DNA from: Nymphaea colorata
Taxonomy: Eukaryota; Streptophyta; Magnoliopsida; Nymphaeales; Nymphaeaceae
Direction of reading: 5' to 3'
Assembly (NCBI RefSeq): GCF_008831285.2
Contig: NC_045145.1
Coordinates: 13,346,040 to 13,410,039, forward strand
DNA: 64,000 nucleotides
The notes below the pieces were generated by a model that had not been told where the DNA came from, did no database searches, and was given only the letters and a program-made list of their open reading frames with translations. Of this stretch, positions 46,101 to 56,137 are shown piece after piece. Both the position numbers and the translations under genes were made by a program. How positions within the stretch are numbered: position 1 is the stretch's first letter; each line of letters starts with the position of its first letter.

Positions 46101-48507
46101 TGAATGATGAAATTGTTTCACCCTTTTTATTTATAGAGATTTATGAATAATTTTAATGCTTTTTATCTATGAAATTTAATCTTCTTTTATGTTGATATTG
46201 CTCTATTCTGGTTTATTGTCCTCTTGATATATTGATGTTTGCTTGTTTCCTACCTTAAACTAGTTGCTTTCTCTCTCTCTCCTTCGTTTGTACTTTGTAC
46301 CAGCTTCATTTGGTTTGATGTGATGCGGACAAAGGTTGGTTGCTTATTTCATAGGCACATGGTTTACCAGAATGGCTGCAGCCTACTTATAACTTGGAAG
46401 CACAACTCTCTGAACTCATTGGTGATTACCATATCAGAAAAAATGAAGGCTTTGACAATCTGTGGATTTTAAAACCATGGAATATGGCTCGAACAATTGA
46501 TACCACTGTTACGGGAGAGCTACCTGCTATAATCAGGCTAATGGAAACTGGCCCAAAGATATGTCAGAAGTATATTGAGCATCCAGCGTTATTTAAGGGA
46601 AGAAAATTTGATCTCCGCTATATTGTCTTGGTCCGCAGTATGAGGCCATTGGAGATTTTTCTTTCTGACGTTTTCTGGGTAAGTTTAGTGGTTTGTTGCT
46701 CAAAGTCATTCTCTTCTATTTGCAGGTCATTATCCTGAATAGTTTTTAATGAAGTGCTTGTTTTCACCCCTTTTACAGGTCAGACTTGCGAATAACATCT
46801 ATACACTTGACAAAAGCAGTTTTTTTGAGTATGAAACTCATTTCACTGTCATGGTATGTTTTACATATTTCTTTTGGTGTATTGAATCGTTTGAGAACCT
46901 AGAATAGTCCAATCAATAGTGGTACAGAAAATTGTGAGAAAGAAATTTTCTTTAAGCAGCCTGAAGTGCCAAAGGGGTCAAATGACATATTTTAAGTTTC
47001 TAGTCATGGGGGTTTGAGCAGTTCTCTTATCTACAATTGGTTGTTTACTATGCAGTATTGTCTTGCCTGTCATAGTTATTATCTCATAAGATTTGTTCAG
47101 TATCTTTTCTTTTGTCCATCTTGTGGTTTATGATGATTTAAACAAGAGGTTTGTTATTTTTCCAATATCTTGCTCTTTATGCTGTTCCATTCTTTCAGAA
47201 TTATATTGGAAGACTGAATCACATGGCTACCCCAGAATTTGTTATGGAGTTTGAGAAAGAGCATCAAGGTTTCAAGTGCATATTTGTTGATAGAGTTCAT
47301 TACTTTCCTTTTTCCTGCTTGAAATCACACAAATTATTTTTGTAGCGCTGAATACTTTATTTAACCTCTTTATCTGCTTGGTTATAGTAAAATGGCTAGA
47401 TATTCATCAGAGAACCTGCAACATGATTCGAGAAGTATTTGAATCAGCCGTTGTGGTCCATCCAGAAATGCATTGTTCATCTTCAAGGGCAATTTATGGT
47501 GTAGACGTGATGCTTGATTCCTCTTTCCAGCCAAAACTGTTGGAGGTATGCTTCTGAATCATCTCTTTTGTCTTTTTTCATTTTCTTGAGAAAAAGAATA
47601 AGCTGGAAAATTTTCTATAAGCAAGCTGTGACATGCCTTTGCCTCAGTTGCAGTTTTATGCATTTTATTTCACTTGGTTTGTCCCAATGTTGCGGTAGTA
47701 GTGGCCTTTCGAAGACAAGCCTGACCTCAATTACCAGTCTGAAGCATGTCTGTTGAAATGTATGTATATATATATATATATATATATATCATTGGAAACA
47801 TGTCTTTGGTTTTAAACCATCTTATTGTGGTATCTTTGCTAGTGTGCGTCCCTGTAGATGGTGTTTATCTGCGTTTTCATGGTTCAAGATTCGTCTTGGC
47901 TTAGGCCCCGATTGTTTAATCTGGTGGGAAGGCAGCCCACCTTTTTTTACACAAGGACCCACAGCATCCACCTCGTTAAGACAAAGGTGGAAGTGAGAAA
48001 ATTATGAGCACGGCTCCACCACCTCAAAATTTTTTCAACCCCTTGCCTTGATGCCAAAATTTTTTCAACCCCTTTCCTTGATGCTTGTTTCATTTGGTGG
48101 TAAACTTTCCTTCTGGCGCAACAGTTTCTTATCATTTAGGCTGAAAGTCTGAAACAAATGGGCCCTTACTGTTGGTTTATTTCCAAGCGGTTGCAAATGG
48201 AGGAAGCAAAGTTTCCATCGCGCGATGTGCATTTTAAATTCAATCAAACTGTTCTACCCACTGCATTTTTTTCCCTTTAATTGTATTTGTTTCTTTCCTT
48301 TTCTTGCCTCCCGTTGAACTTTTAACCGATTTCTGTTTCGTCTCTCTGATTGAGCAGGTTACTTACTGCCCAGACTGTACTAGAGCGTGCAAGTATGACA
48401 CACAAGCAGTTGTTGGCAGTCGCAAACATATTAAAGGGCGTGATTTTTTTAACGACGTTTTCGGTTGTCTGTTTCTGGGAGAAAGTACGAGCTGTACACA
48501 GCTTTAA
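37157..48507 (+). CDS. TTLL12: Tubulin-tyrosine ligase-like protein 12, 15 exons
   Basis: Exons: 37157-37423, 38961-39221, 39886-40010, 41859-42072, 42425-42550, 42640-42896, 44227-44334, 44944-45085, 45157-45322, 45723-45880, 46355-46678, 46779-46853, 47199-47268, 47388-47545, 48358-48507. All junctions are GT..AG and phases agree, giving 867 codons including stop. This is close to the roughly 855-residue single plant TTL12 protein as I recall it. The N-terminal third matches the family's variable SET-like part, followed by leucine-rich-like segments (LLALNLWGNKIQNVE, LQNLNIRGNPLDEG). The C-terminal third is the ATP-grasp TTL domain (LWILKPWNMARTIDTTVT, GRKFDLRYIVLVRSMRPLE, GVDVMLDSSFQPKLLEV). 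The final box reads LLEVTYCPD, with Thr where active ligases often have Asn. Proposed roles concern the tubulin tyrosination state and possibly histone methylation; whether it is a ligase is uncertain (family knowledge). Introns contain a TRIM solo LTR, a hairpin and a MITE. Confidence 0.93.
37981..38125. repeat. Tandem pair of about 70-75 bp in TTLL12 intron 1
   Basis: GTTTCAATGTACCGTGC occurs twice, each followed by (G/T)G(C/A)-CAAC(C/T)ACGTT and CTAAATG and preceded by GTAGTGG(T/C)GTAT. The copies are diverged. A TATATATG/TGTATG-rich stretch precedes them (37940-38010). Confidence 0.7.
41502..41693 (+). mobile_element. Solo LTR of the TRIM-like family
   Basis: A 192-bp sequence beginning TGTAATACC and ending GTTGTTACA matches the TRIM LTR (ATTGAAGATTGTGA, GGGGGTTGTTAAA, GAGTGGGTTG). 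It is flanked by GTCCT at 41497-41501 and 41694-41698, an intact 5-bp target duplication. It lies in TTLL12 intron 3, in the gene's orientation. A lone LTR with matching flanks is the expected product of LTR-LTR recombination. Confidence 0.85.
44121..44185. repeat. Perfect 18-bp inverted repeat with 29-nt loop
   Basis: AAAAGTGCAATGACCCAA (44121-44138) and its exact reverse complement (44168-44185) lie in TTLL12 intron 6, 42 bp before exon 7. The stem would form a stable hairpin in the transcript. Confidence 0.85.
47763..47789. repeat. (TA)n microsatellite
   Basis: About 27 bases of TA repeats in TTLL12 intron 14. Confidence 0.9.
47904..48165. mobile_element. Tourist-like MITE (262 bp)
   Basis: The left end GGCCCCGATTGTTT and the inverted right end GGGCCCATTTGTTT agree at 11 of 14 positions and are flanked by TTA on both sides (47901-47903, 48166-48168). 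Length, TTA duplication and GC-rich termini fit PIF/Harbinger MITEs. Inside is a 30-bp tandem duplication (CAAAATTTTTTCAACCCCTT, 48026-48085). Located in TTLL12 intron 14. Confidence 0.6.
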
Positions 48508-49865
48508 CCAACCTAAGGTTTCGATTTTGAAGTTTTTGGTGATTGTAGCTTTGTGAACCATTCTTCTTTCTCTTTTTCCCTTTTTAAGATAATAATAAAA
48601 AATAAAAGCGCAGCAGTTGTCTTCTGGAACTTAATAAATGACGGTTCAACTTGCCGTGGTGCCAGTCGCCGTCGATCACGACATCTGAAACTTGATGATG
48701 CTTGCATGTGTGCCTGTATGTGCGTACGAGAGAGAGGTAACGCGACAATAGGCTCCCCTTCTGGATGCATGATAGACGTGGTTCACTTCCTAGGGGTCGA
48801 TGGTAAAAGTATTTTTATTCAGAAAATTTCGGCAGTTCATTCTTTGCATTTACTGGGAGCTATGTAGGTCGAATGTCAGTGATATAAACACTATCTTTAT
48901 TAAATAGACGGATTGGACATGGTGTGGTTTAATTTTCCGCGATGTGCAAGTACCGGATCCCAATGAGTGCGGAACTAGGAAAGAGCGGGGTCTCCGGGGA
49001 TATCTCTCCGACTCCCCGTGGAGTTTAGAGGACGAGGCATCCAACGTGATCCCTTGAGCCGGTGACCTTGTTTTGAGGTCACCCAGCGTACCTGAGTTAT
49101 TTGCCGTTCTATATTTGGCGCTGCCAACCCCGAATGGAATTGATGCATTGCCAGGTGGTTGGGTCATATTTTCATTTGCTGGGTCTCGAGGGGTTTTTGC
49201 TCTTAAATCTGTTTTCTCTGTTATTGCAGCAGCTGGCCATAAGGCGATAAACCTTGACTTCATATTGGACGGGGAAGCTCCCAATCACGTCCTGCAATTT
49301 TCAAGTGAGGCGCCAATTTGAGTACTCTTGGTCGAAGCTATTGGAAATGTGGAAAGGTGGAGACTACTTCGATCTGGGGCTTGCCGAATTCATCCCGTTC
49401 ACATCTGGCCTGATTTGAACTGGGCTTTCTTATTCATGGAGTTGAATCAGAATTTGATTGCTTCGTTGTTTGTAGCTACATATGCTTTTACCAGATTTGA
49501 GTGATACCTTTTGCATGCAGTTGGATGTCTCACCCAAACCTACTGGGGTGAAATCATAGACGCTATGCCTGCATGTGATGTTTGGCGACCGAGAGGCGCC
49601 GAGGGCTGTAACCCCGTGTCAACGGCGCAGATGCAGCTTCTCTTTATACAAGCTTTTGATGATCGTCCATGTCCACGTTCCTGGCTAAGATGAGGCCCAT
49701 ACAAATCGTGGCTAAAGGTCCGTAGCAACGGGCAGGCCCATCTTCACAAGTGAATTCGTGTGAATATTATACTCCCAAACTAACCAGAAGGAGACAAACA
49801 CAGAAAAAGGGCAATTAAGTACGGTTGGCAGAATCAACTAACCGCCCGAGTTGATTTCCTCCTCC
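48508..49865. other. Spacer between TTLL12 and the FAS1 gene
   Basis: The first part is the TTLL12 3' region. A relatively GC-rich block at 48940-49330 carries overlapping short open frames on both strands. It includes a splice-acceptor-like TCTGTTATTGCAG near 49220-49232, which could be a captured gene fragment, but nothing in it is recognisable. No promoter for other genes seen. Confidence 0.4.
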
Positions 49866-49873
49866 TTTATAAA
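49866..49873 (+). promoter_or_regulatory. TATA box candidate for the FAS1 gene
   Basis: TTTATAAA lies 169 bp before the chosen ATG at 50035. The distance allows a 5' leader of about 135 nt. Confidence 0.45.
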
Positions 49874-50034
49874 CGTAACGGGGGTTCGGCTTATCGCCGT
49901 GCAGTTTGTACTCGCCGCTCGAATCTCTTACTTAACGGCCATTCAAGAAAAAGAGACCTCTCACGGTCATCCTTTTTCTTCTCAGTTCGTCGTCGTCTTT
50001 GATTTCTTTGGGCTTGCCTCGAAGGTTTCAAGAA

Positions 50035-50793
50035 ATGATGATCACCAGCCGTGGCTCATTTGTTCTCCTCCTCTTCTTTCTCTTATTCCTCAACGTGCTT
50101 GTTATGACGGCAATTACTTGCTTTCCGGACGACAGCGCGCCAGCAAACCCTCCCCCTCTTGAGGATCCTAACTACGCCTCCAACCAGCTGAGGAACGTGA
50201 TTCAGGCGGTGGTCGGTGCTGGCGACTTCGGTGGGTGGTCGAACGTCCTTTACGGCCTAGACCCCATGAGCCTGCCATCCAAAGCGACCTTGTTCTTGCC
50301 GAGCAATGAAGGTTTGATGCGCCTCCCCAGCGACATTGATTTCTCCTCGGCACTGGTGAAGTACCACATAGTTCCTCAGCAGCTCTCCTTCTACGATCTT
50401 TTGAGGTACGAGGCAGGAGCGAGGCTGCCGACCATGTTGCCAAACCGCACCATTCTTGTTACCAACAACACGAGATTCAACTTCACTCTTGATGATTGCA
50501 CTCTTATCTACCCGGGCATCTACTACGACCGTGCGATGGCTGCTCATGGTATTTCTTGTCTTCTCGACTACTCCCTTTATGGCGTCCAACGGGAGACCAA
50601 GCTCGGATCAGACGGTGGATTCACGTCGCCCTACGTGCCCATGACATCCGGCCAAGAATGGCTGAAGCAGTACCGTGACTCACGGAGTTTTTGGTCGTGG
50701 CTTCGACGATCTTTGCGTTCTTGGCCGGAGCACTTGCTTGGAGTTGGCGTTCCTGAGTTCCTGTTGTCTTTCTTGTTGGTCTTGGTCATGTGA
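50035..50793 (+). CDS. Small secreted FAS1 (fasciclin-like) domain protein
   Basis: Single-exon frame of 252 residues from the ATG at 50035; a second ATG follows immediately, and the frame upstream offers only non-ATG starts. Residues 1-30 form a strong signal peptide (MMITSRG then FVLLLFFLLFLNVLV). A single FAS1 domain covers about 50-185, with the words NVLYGLDPM, KATLFLPSNEGL, VKYHIVPQQLSFYDLL and PTMLPNRTILVTNNT, ending GISCLLDYSLYG. Two N-glycosylation sequons (NRT, NNT) are adjacent, and NFT follows. The C-terminus is hydrophobic (VPEFLLSFLLVLVM) after a charged segment, so a membrane or GPI anchor is possible. There is little Pro/Ala/Ser/Thr-rich sequence, so it is FAS1-like rather than a typical arabinogalactan protein. 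Cell-surface or wall location is inferred. Confidence 0.85.
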   Translation: MMITSRGSFVLLLFFLLFLNVLVMTAITCFPDDSAPANPPPLEDPNYASNQLRNVIQAVVGAGDFGGWSNVLYGLDPMSLPSKATLFLPSNEGLMRLPSDIDFSSALVKYHIVPQQLSFYDLLRYEAGARLPTMLPNRTILVTNNTRFNFTLDDCTLIYPGIYYDRAMAAHGISCLLDYSLYGVQRETKLGSDGGFTSPYVPMTSGQEWLKQYRDSRSFWSWLRRSLRSWPEHLLGVGVPEFLLSFLLVLVM

Positions 50794-52168
50794 AGGCGCA
50801 GCGGGGTCAAGGCAAACCGCCGTAATTGTTGGCACCGACTTCGTTTCTAGTGATTCTTTCTCTTTGCTCTCCCCTTTTACCCTTGGTTGTAAATCTCACT
50901 GGACACGCGAATTTTCTCTGTTTTTCCCCGTTCCTTAAGAGTGTGTGTTGGCATGTCATACCAACACTACTGCACCTCCCCGTGTTGTGAATGTGGCGCT
51001 TCGCCTCTAATTCATGATTGTCCACAGACTGTGGAAAAAAGAAAGGTGGAGGACCTATATCAACAATTTATGAGTCTGATACGATGGAAGCAATCACGAG
51101 AAGCCAACCCATTTCCAAATGAATATGTTCATAGAACACCTAGTAGTTCACCCTTTTACTCCTCAGAGAGTTTCAAGTACGTTGTCTCTAACACAATTTG
51201 GAGATCAATAGTTACTATGGTAATCATAATTGATGACGTGAAGGACACCTTTTTCTTGCGGGAGCCGTCATGTATTTAGGAATGAAAAAAAAAATATCAG
51301 CATATGTTAAGGACTTGTGAGCATATTAATACAGAATGCCATTCGGGATGATTACCAGGGTCTCCGTTGAGACTACAGTGTCCGAGTAAACTTGGATTTG
51401 CTAACGGTGGACTTTAGGAAGCCAATCCCCTCAACGGGTACCACGAAATTTATGACTAAGCTTAGTTATGACAGCCTAATTAATGTAATTATGTGGCAGA
51501 ACTGTGGAGCACACAAATCTTGTAATGATATTTGGAACTGTGCAGGGTGCTCAAATGGCATTTACCAAGGAGACATATGCACCTGGATCAGCAGGCCCGT
51601 TACGAATCAAATGTGAATTTATGTATAGAGACCGACTTGTTTAGCTTCAGGTTTCAATAAAATATGAAACCGTATCCAAATCATTGGCATTTCTTACTTA
51701 TAAAGACCGATTGTCTAGCTTCCAGTTTCAATAAAATAAGAAACGAGACAAAACATTGGCATTTTTACATGCTTGAAGCGCAAGTATAGCAGCATAAAAC
51801 AGAGGAAGTTGCCCAGAAAAAATTTTGGCCGAAGGAACCAAGAATTTGCTTGTTTTTATAGGTTTGAAACCTATTTCCAAACTTTGTCGTGTCAAACGTC
51901 AATCAGCTTCCCTTTAAGGCAGCTATATAAATATCTATACGTATCGTCACGCGTCCAGCAACGATAGAAACAGGACGAGGGCGATCGGCGGTGCAAGGGG
52001 TGCAGCCAGAGCAGCGTGGGGCGAACCAATCTGAGAGATTGAGAGAGTAGCATATTCTCGGGGTGGGTGCACTGCAGGGTGGACGATTTCAAAACGGGGC
52101 TCCTCCATTGATGAGATAGATAAGATCTCCACATACACGCACAGAGAGAGAGAGCAAGAGAGAGAGAT
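50794..52168. other. Spacer between the FAS1 gene and TAF9
   Basis: It holds the FAS1 3' region, an unassigned short open frame around 51392-51616, a duplicated segment (51624-51768) and the TAF9 promoter/leader. The leader ends in a GA-rich run (52141-52167) directly before the TAF9 ATG. Confidence 0.5.
51624..51768. repeat. Tandem pair of about 75 bp with AATAAAAT words
   Basis: TATAGAGACCGACTTGTTTAGCTTC... and TATAAAGACCGATTGTCTAGCTTC... share the order AGTTTCAATAAAATA...GAAAC...CATTGGCATTT. Both copies carry an AATAAA polyadenylation-type word, so this could be a duplicated transcript end. Confidence 0.7.
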
Positions 52169-55100
52169 ATGGCGGAGGAAGGAGAGGAGCCGAGGGATGC
52201 GAAGGTGGTGAAGTCGCTGCTGGAGTCGATGGGCGTGCAACAATACGAGCCAAGGGTGGTCCACCAGTTCCTGGAGCTTTGGTACAGGTATGTCGTCGAC
52301 GTTCTCACAGACGCCCAGACCTACTCGGAGCATGCCGGTAAGCCGTCCATCGATTGTGACGACGTTAAGCTCGCTATTCAGTCGAAGGTCAACTTCAGCT
52401 TCTCCCAGCCCCCTCCCCGTGAGGTAAGCATCTGGACCTTCTCCATCTTCCCCGTCCCTTCCTGAGCCTTGATCCCTTGCCCCCAAATTCCCAATGGTTG
52501 GATCAAGTAACGGCTTTCTTTCTTGCTCCTTTTGTTATGGGGAGGGATTTTCCTCATTCCCAGTGGTCTGGGAGATTTAGCATTTAGAATGAGGGGGAAG
52601 CGAAGTCGTCTGCTTTTCACATTTTGTTATGATTTAAATGTCTGTCGAATTTTCTGCCCGGCATTAGGTTATCATCATATTTATCGTTGTTATTGTTGTT
52701 GTAGTTAGTAATCGATTTCGTGTAATGTTTCTTGAGAAATTTCCCATTTTCTTTGTTATTTGAGGGATGCAACAAACAAATTAGGGTTGTGGTAGCGAGA
52801 ACTCAAGCTATATGGAATTCGTACGCGTTCAAGATATTGCAATCTGAGAAAAAGAAAAACAAAAGGGAAAATTATGAGAAGAGGAGAAATGAGTCTAAGT
52901 ATTGGCATTTTTCTATTTCTACAAGGTTCCACGATGACGGAAAAAGGAGGCCCAGCGGAAGCTAGACTAGTGATGGCCAATTTCACTGTGGCTCTATTAG
53001 TACGCCCTACATCTTTATGTTAATCCCTCTTCATTGGAGCATGGAAAAGTTATTTTAACAGAAGAAGTTTTATCTCAAGGTCGTTCCCCAACATAGGCTT
53101 TAACTTCATGAGAGTATCGGCATCTCGTTCGCTTCTTGTTGCCATACTGGTGTTTCCTTTGATTAATGGCATGTTGCCTTCTGTCCACATTTCTGCATTT
53201 CATTGGAACGCTCGTTTTGCCTACTCAGGGATGTGTCGGTTGTTCCATACTTCCATATTGCTCACCACACTTGAGACGTATTGTTGCAGAATATCTCTTT
53301 TTTCTAGAATTTTATCTCCTATTTTGCACTGGATGATATGTGAATATTTGGTTCTCCTCGCTATATTGTCACGTATAAATATCTTGCCAGTTTGTGTTTA
53401 GCTAACTTGAGATTCCAACTTTTTAGAGTTCTTGTAAGGTAGGTTATTCTCCATACGTTACTAACAAACTGGTTATGGTGGGCGGGCAAGAAAGAATATT
53501 TTGATGAATGCATGATGTTAATAATTTGGAAGTTGCACATCTTACTGGTATGCTGTATCATTATGGGACATGTTAATAATGGAGCGCCAGTTTTCATGTT
53601 GTGAAGGAGTATAATTTGAAGGCCCTTTCTTGTGCATTACGTTTTGTAGGCTACCAAGGCATCCGATATTTAGCTCTATTATAAGTTTAGAAGAGAAAGA
53701 ATGACTTCAGGCAGCAGCTTTCAGGCTCCTACATGAATGTATAACAAGATGAATGTCTTATAAACTTTTGGCAAGCTTTTCTCAGTTTCGTATGGTAAGA
53801 TGACAAATGAAGCTCTGAAGACACAGTGCATACAACAAAATACATGGTTAAGGCTCAATGTCTTTCATACAACTATAAGTTTGGTTGTTGTATCAGAGCT
53901 GATATAGGCTTACAACTTGAAAGGAAAGGATAGAAGAGCTGGGGTGCTGACCTGGAGCATTTTATGTCTCTGAGCCTCCATTATCATCTTCTTTTGTCCG
54001 CTATACTCATCAATTCAAGACATTCAATACTTGGCAGAATTTGGTCTGTTATGTCCTAGTCATTGACCTGAAATATTTAAGGTATAGATTGTTGGGTTTA
54101 TTGCCTTGTTATAATTTGTAGTCATGAGAATGAGCAAGGCATGATATAAAGATGCTTATATAATTACCTAAACTAAAAGACTTCGGAGGTGCTATCAGTG
54201 ATAAATAAGAGACTAGTAGCCACCGTTAACAAAAAAATCATTTTGATACACCCATGCTCATATAGTGGAAAGTTCGAACCTACTTTGTCATATCTCAGCA
54301 TCCGTAAGAATGCTACCATTTTGACTAAAACAACTGATCGAGAAAAGTATAACAAATAAATAAAAGCTTGAAGTGATAGCAAATGTTTGAATGAAAGTTA
54401 TCACCAACGTTAGGTAGGTTTATCTGTGTGCATCATTTATGCTGGTGTATGTAATGGTTGAATTGGTGTCATATTGTGCTGGGGCATGGAAGTAGAAGCT
54501 AAGTAGGTTGCATATATGAAATTAAGTACCTTGTTTTAATGCCTATGCATATACTTAACTGTGGTGAAACTGTGACATGGCAGTGGCATAAGCTGTTGCA
54601 GCAGGGATAAGGAATTTTCCCAGACTATACATTGATATTCTAATGCTTTGCTGACTGGTCTGCAGTTGCCTCTTGGTGAGGAATAGGCTTCAATTAACGA
54701 AGCAGATCACACGTTTGTAAAGATAATATGGCCCACTTTTCTTTTCTGTTATTTGGGTGTACCTTTGAAGCCTTTAGAGCATGAAGAGTGATAATTTAAG
54801 TTAATTTTGCTAAAATTTCAGTTTGTAATTCCTGGAAAGCAGATATTGGCGCAGCGACTGCAATCCTGAAAGACATTTGAACTTCTCTTTTTTCACTTCT
54901 TGTGGCATTCCAACTCTTTCTTTTCTTAGGATCATGATTGTGATTTGTCTTGCTTTTTCTTTGGCTGCAAATGCTTGTAGCAGTTGCGTCTTTCTTAAAT
55001 TCCATCTATAAATGAATGCACGTGAGAGTTGAAGCCATCTCAACAAAAAGGTCTAAAGACAGTGGATGATGATGTATATATTCGAGAGAGAGATAGAGAG

Positions 55101-55685
55101 GAAGGGGCGTGGTTGGGGTGGTGGTGTTGGGGGAGCAGTTGTATTTGACTGTCCAACTGCATCGATATTCATCCATGTTGGAGGGCCAAACCAATGGCTT
55201 CTATACATGTGCTACTTAGATATGTCATTTAGGTCAGAACAATGGATTCTATACATCTTGCGGACATGTACTTTCCATATGTTCCGAGTGCTCTAGATGC
55301 TGGTTTGACTTATTTCTTGTTCAAATTGGATTCTAAATTATGTTTTCTTGAAGCCCAGGTCAGTGGGGCAGCATCCGGTTTTTAACCTGCTTTAATTTCA
55401 TAGGTTCTCCTTGAATTGGCCCGCAACAGGAACAAAATTCCTTTGCCAAAATCGGCTTCTGGCCCTGGCATCCCGTTGCCTCCAGAACAAGATACATTGA
55501 TCAGCCCAAACTACCAGCTTGCGCTCCCCAGGAGACAGGCCAACTCGGTTGTTGAAGAGACGGAAGAGGAGGATGATGCAGAAAAAACCAATGCCGTGAA
55601 TCCAAATGTCTCACAAGACCAAAGGCTTGAACAACAATCTCATCAAAAGGTCTCTTTCGCTCTTCCTGGTAAACGCTTCAAGTGA
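52169..55685 (+). CDS. TAF9: TFIID subunit TAF9 (histone-fold protein), 2 exons
   Basis: Exon 1 52169-52423 and exon 2 55404-55685 join in phase 0 (GAG/gtaagc...catag/GTT) to 178 residues, close to the roughly 180 of plant TAF9. The product is a subunit of the TFIID and SAGA coactivator complexes in the nucleus and pairs with TAF6 through its histone fold (family knowledge). The fold spans about residues 10-80 ([54 protein letters not shown]). It is followed by the conserved [14 protein letters not shown] and [15 protein letters not shown]. The acidic tail ([10 protein letters not shown]) is typical. The intron of about 3 kb has no recognisable insertion. The GA-rich 5' leader adjoins the start codon. 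Confidence 0.94.
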
Positions 55686-56137
55686 ACTTTTGACACTTGC
55701 ACACTTTCTTTTTCTCCTCCCCTTCTAGATGTGCAATCGACAAGGGGCAGATTCGGAAGAAATGCTCTTATATTATAATGTATCGTCGTTCGTTATGCTG
55801 TATTTGGATGATTTATTCTTCTTTTCTGCGGTGTTCTTTGCATAAAAAAGAAATATAATCGTATGGGGTAATAATAATGTGTAGAAAAGAAGCAAAAATA
55901 TTGGACGAGAGAAGCCAAAAAAGAAAACAGCATCTGCATTTATTTTTCCGTGAGAAATGAATTTTTGATTATATTGTTGGAGTCTTAAATGGAGACCCCA
56001 GTTACATTAGAGCCCCATTACCGGTACATTCCCTCCTTCAGCCCCTGTACATATAATAAATCCACTCCCTGTACATGTAATAAATGTAACATATAATTGG
56101 GACAATATACACAAAAGAAAAGCAACTGGGGTGGCTC
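55686..56137. other. 3' spacer between convergent TAF9 and RSH genes
   Basis: Only 452 bp separate the two stop codons; no other feature seen. Confidence 0.6.

Noticed and set aside
49511-49693. 60-residue open frame before the FAS1 gene
   Set aside because: No domain, no promoter, and the opposite strand is equally open.
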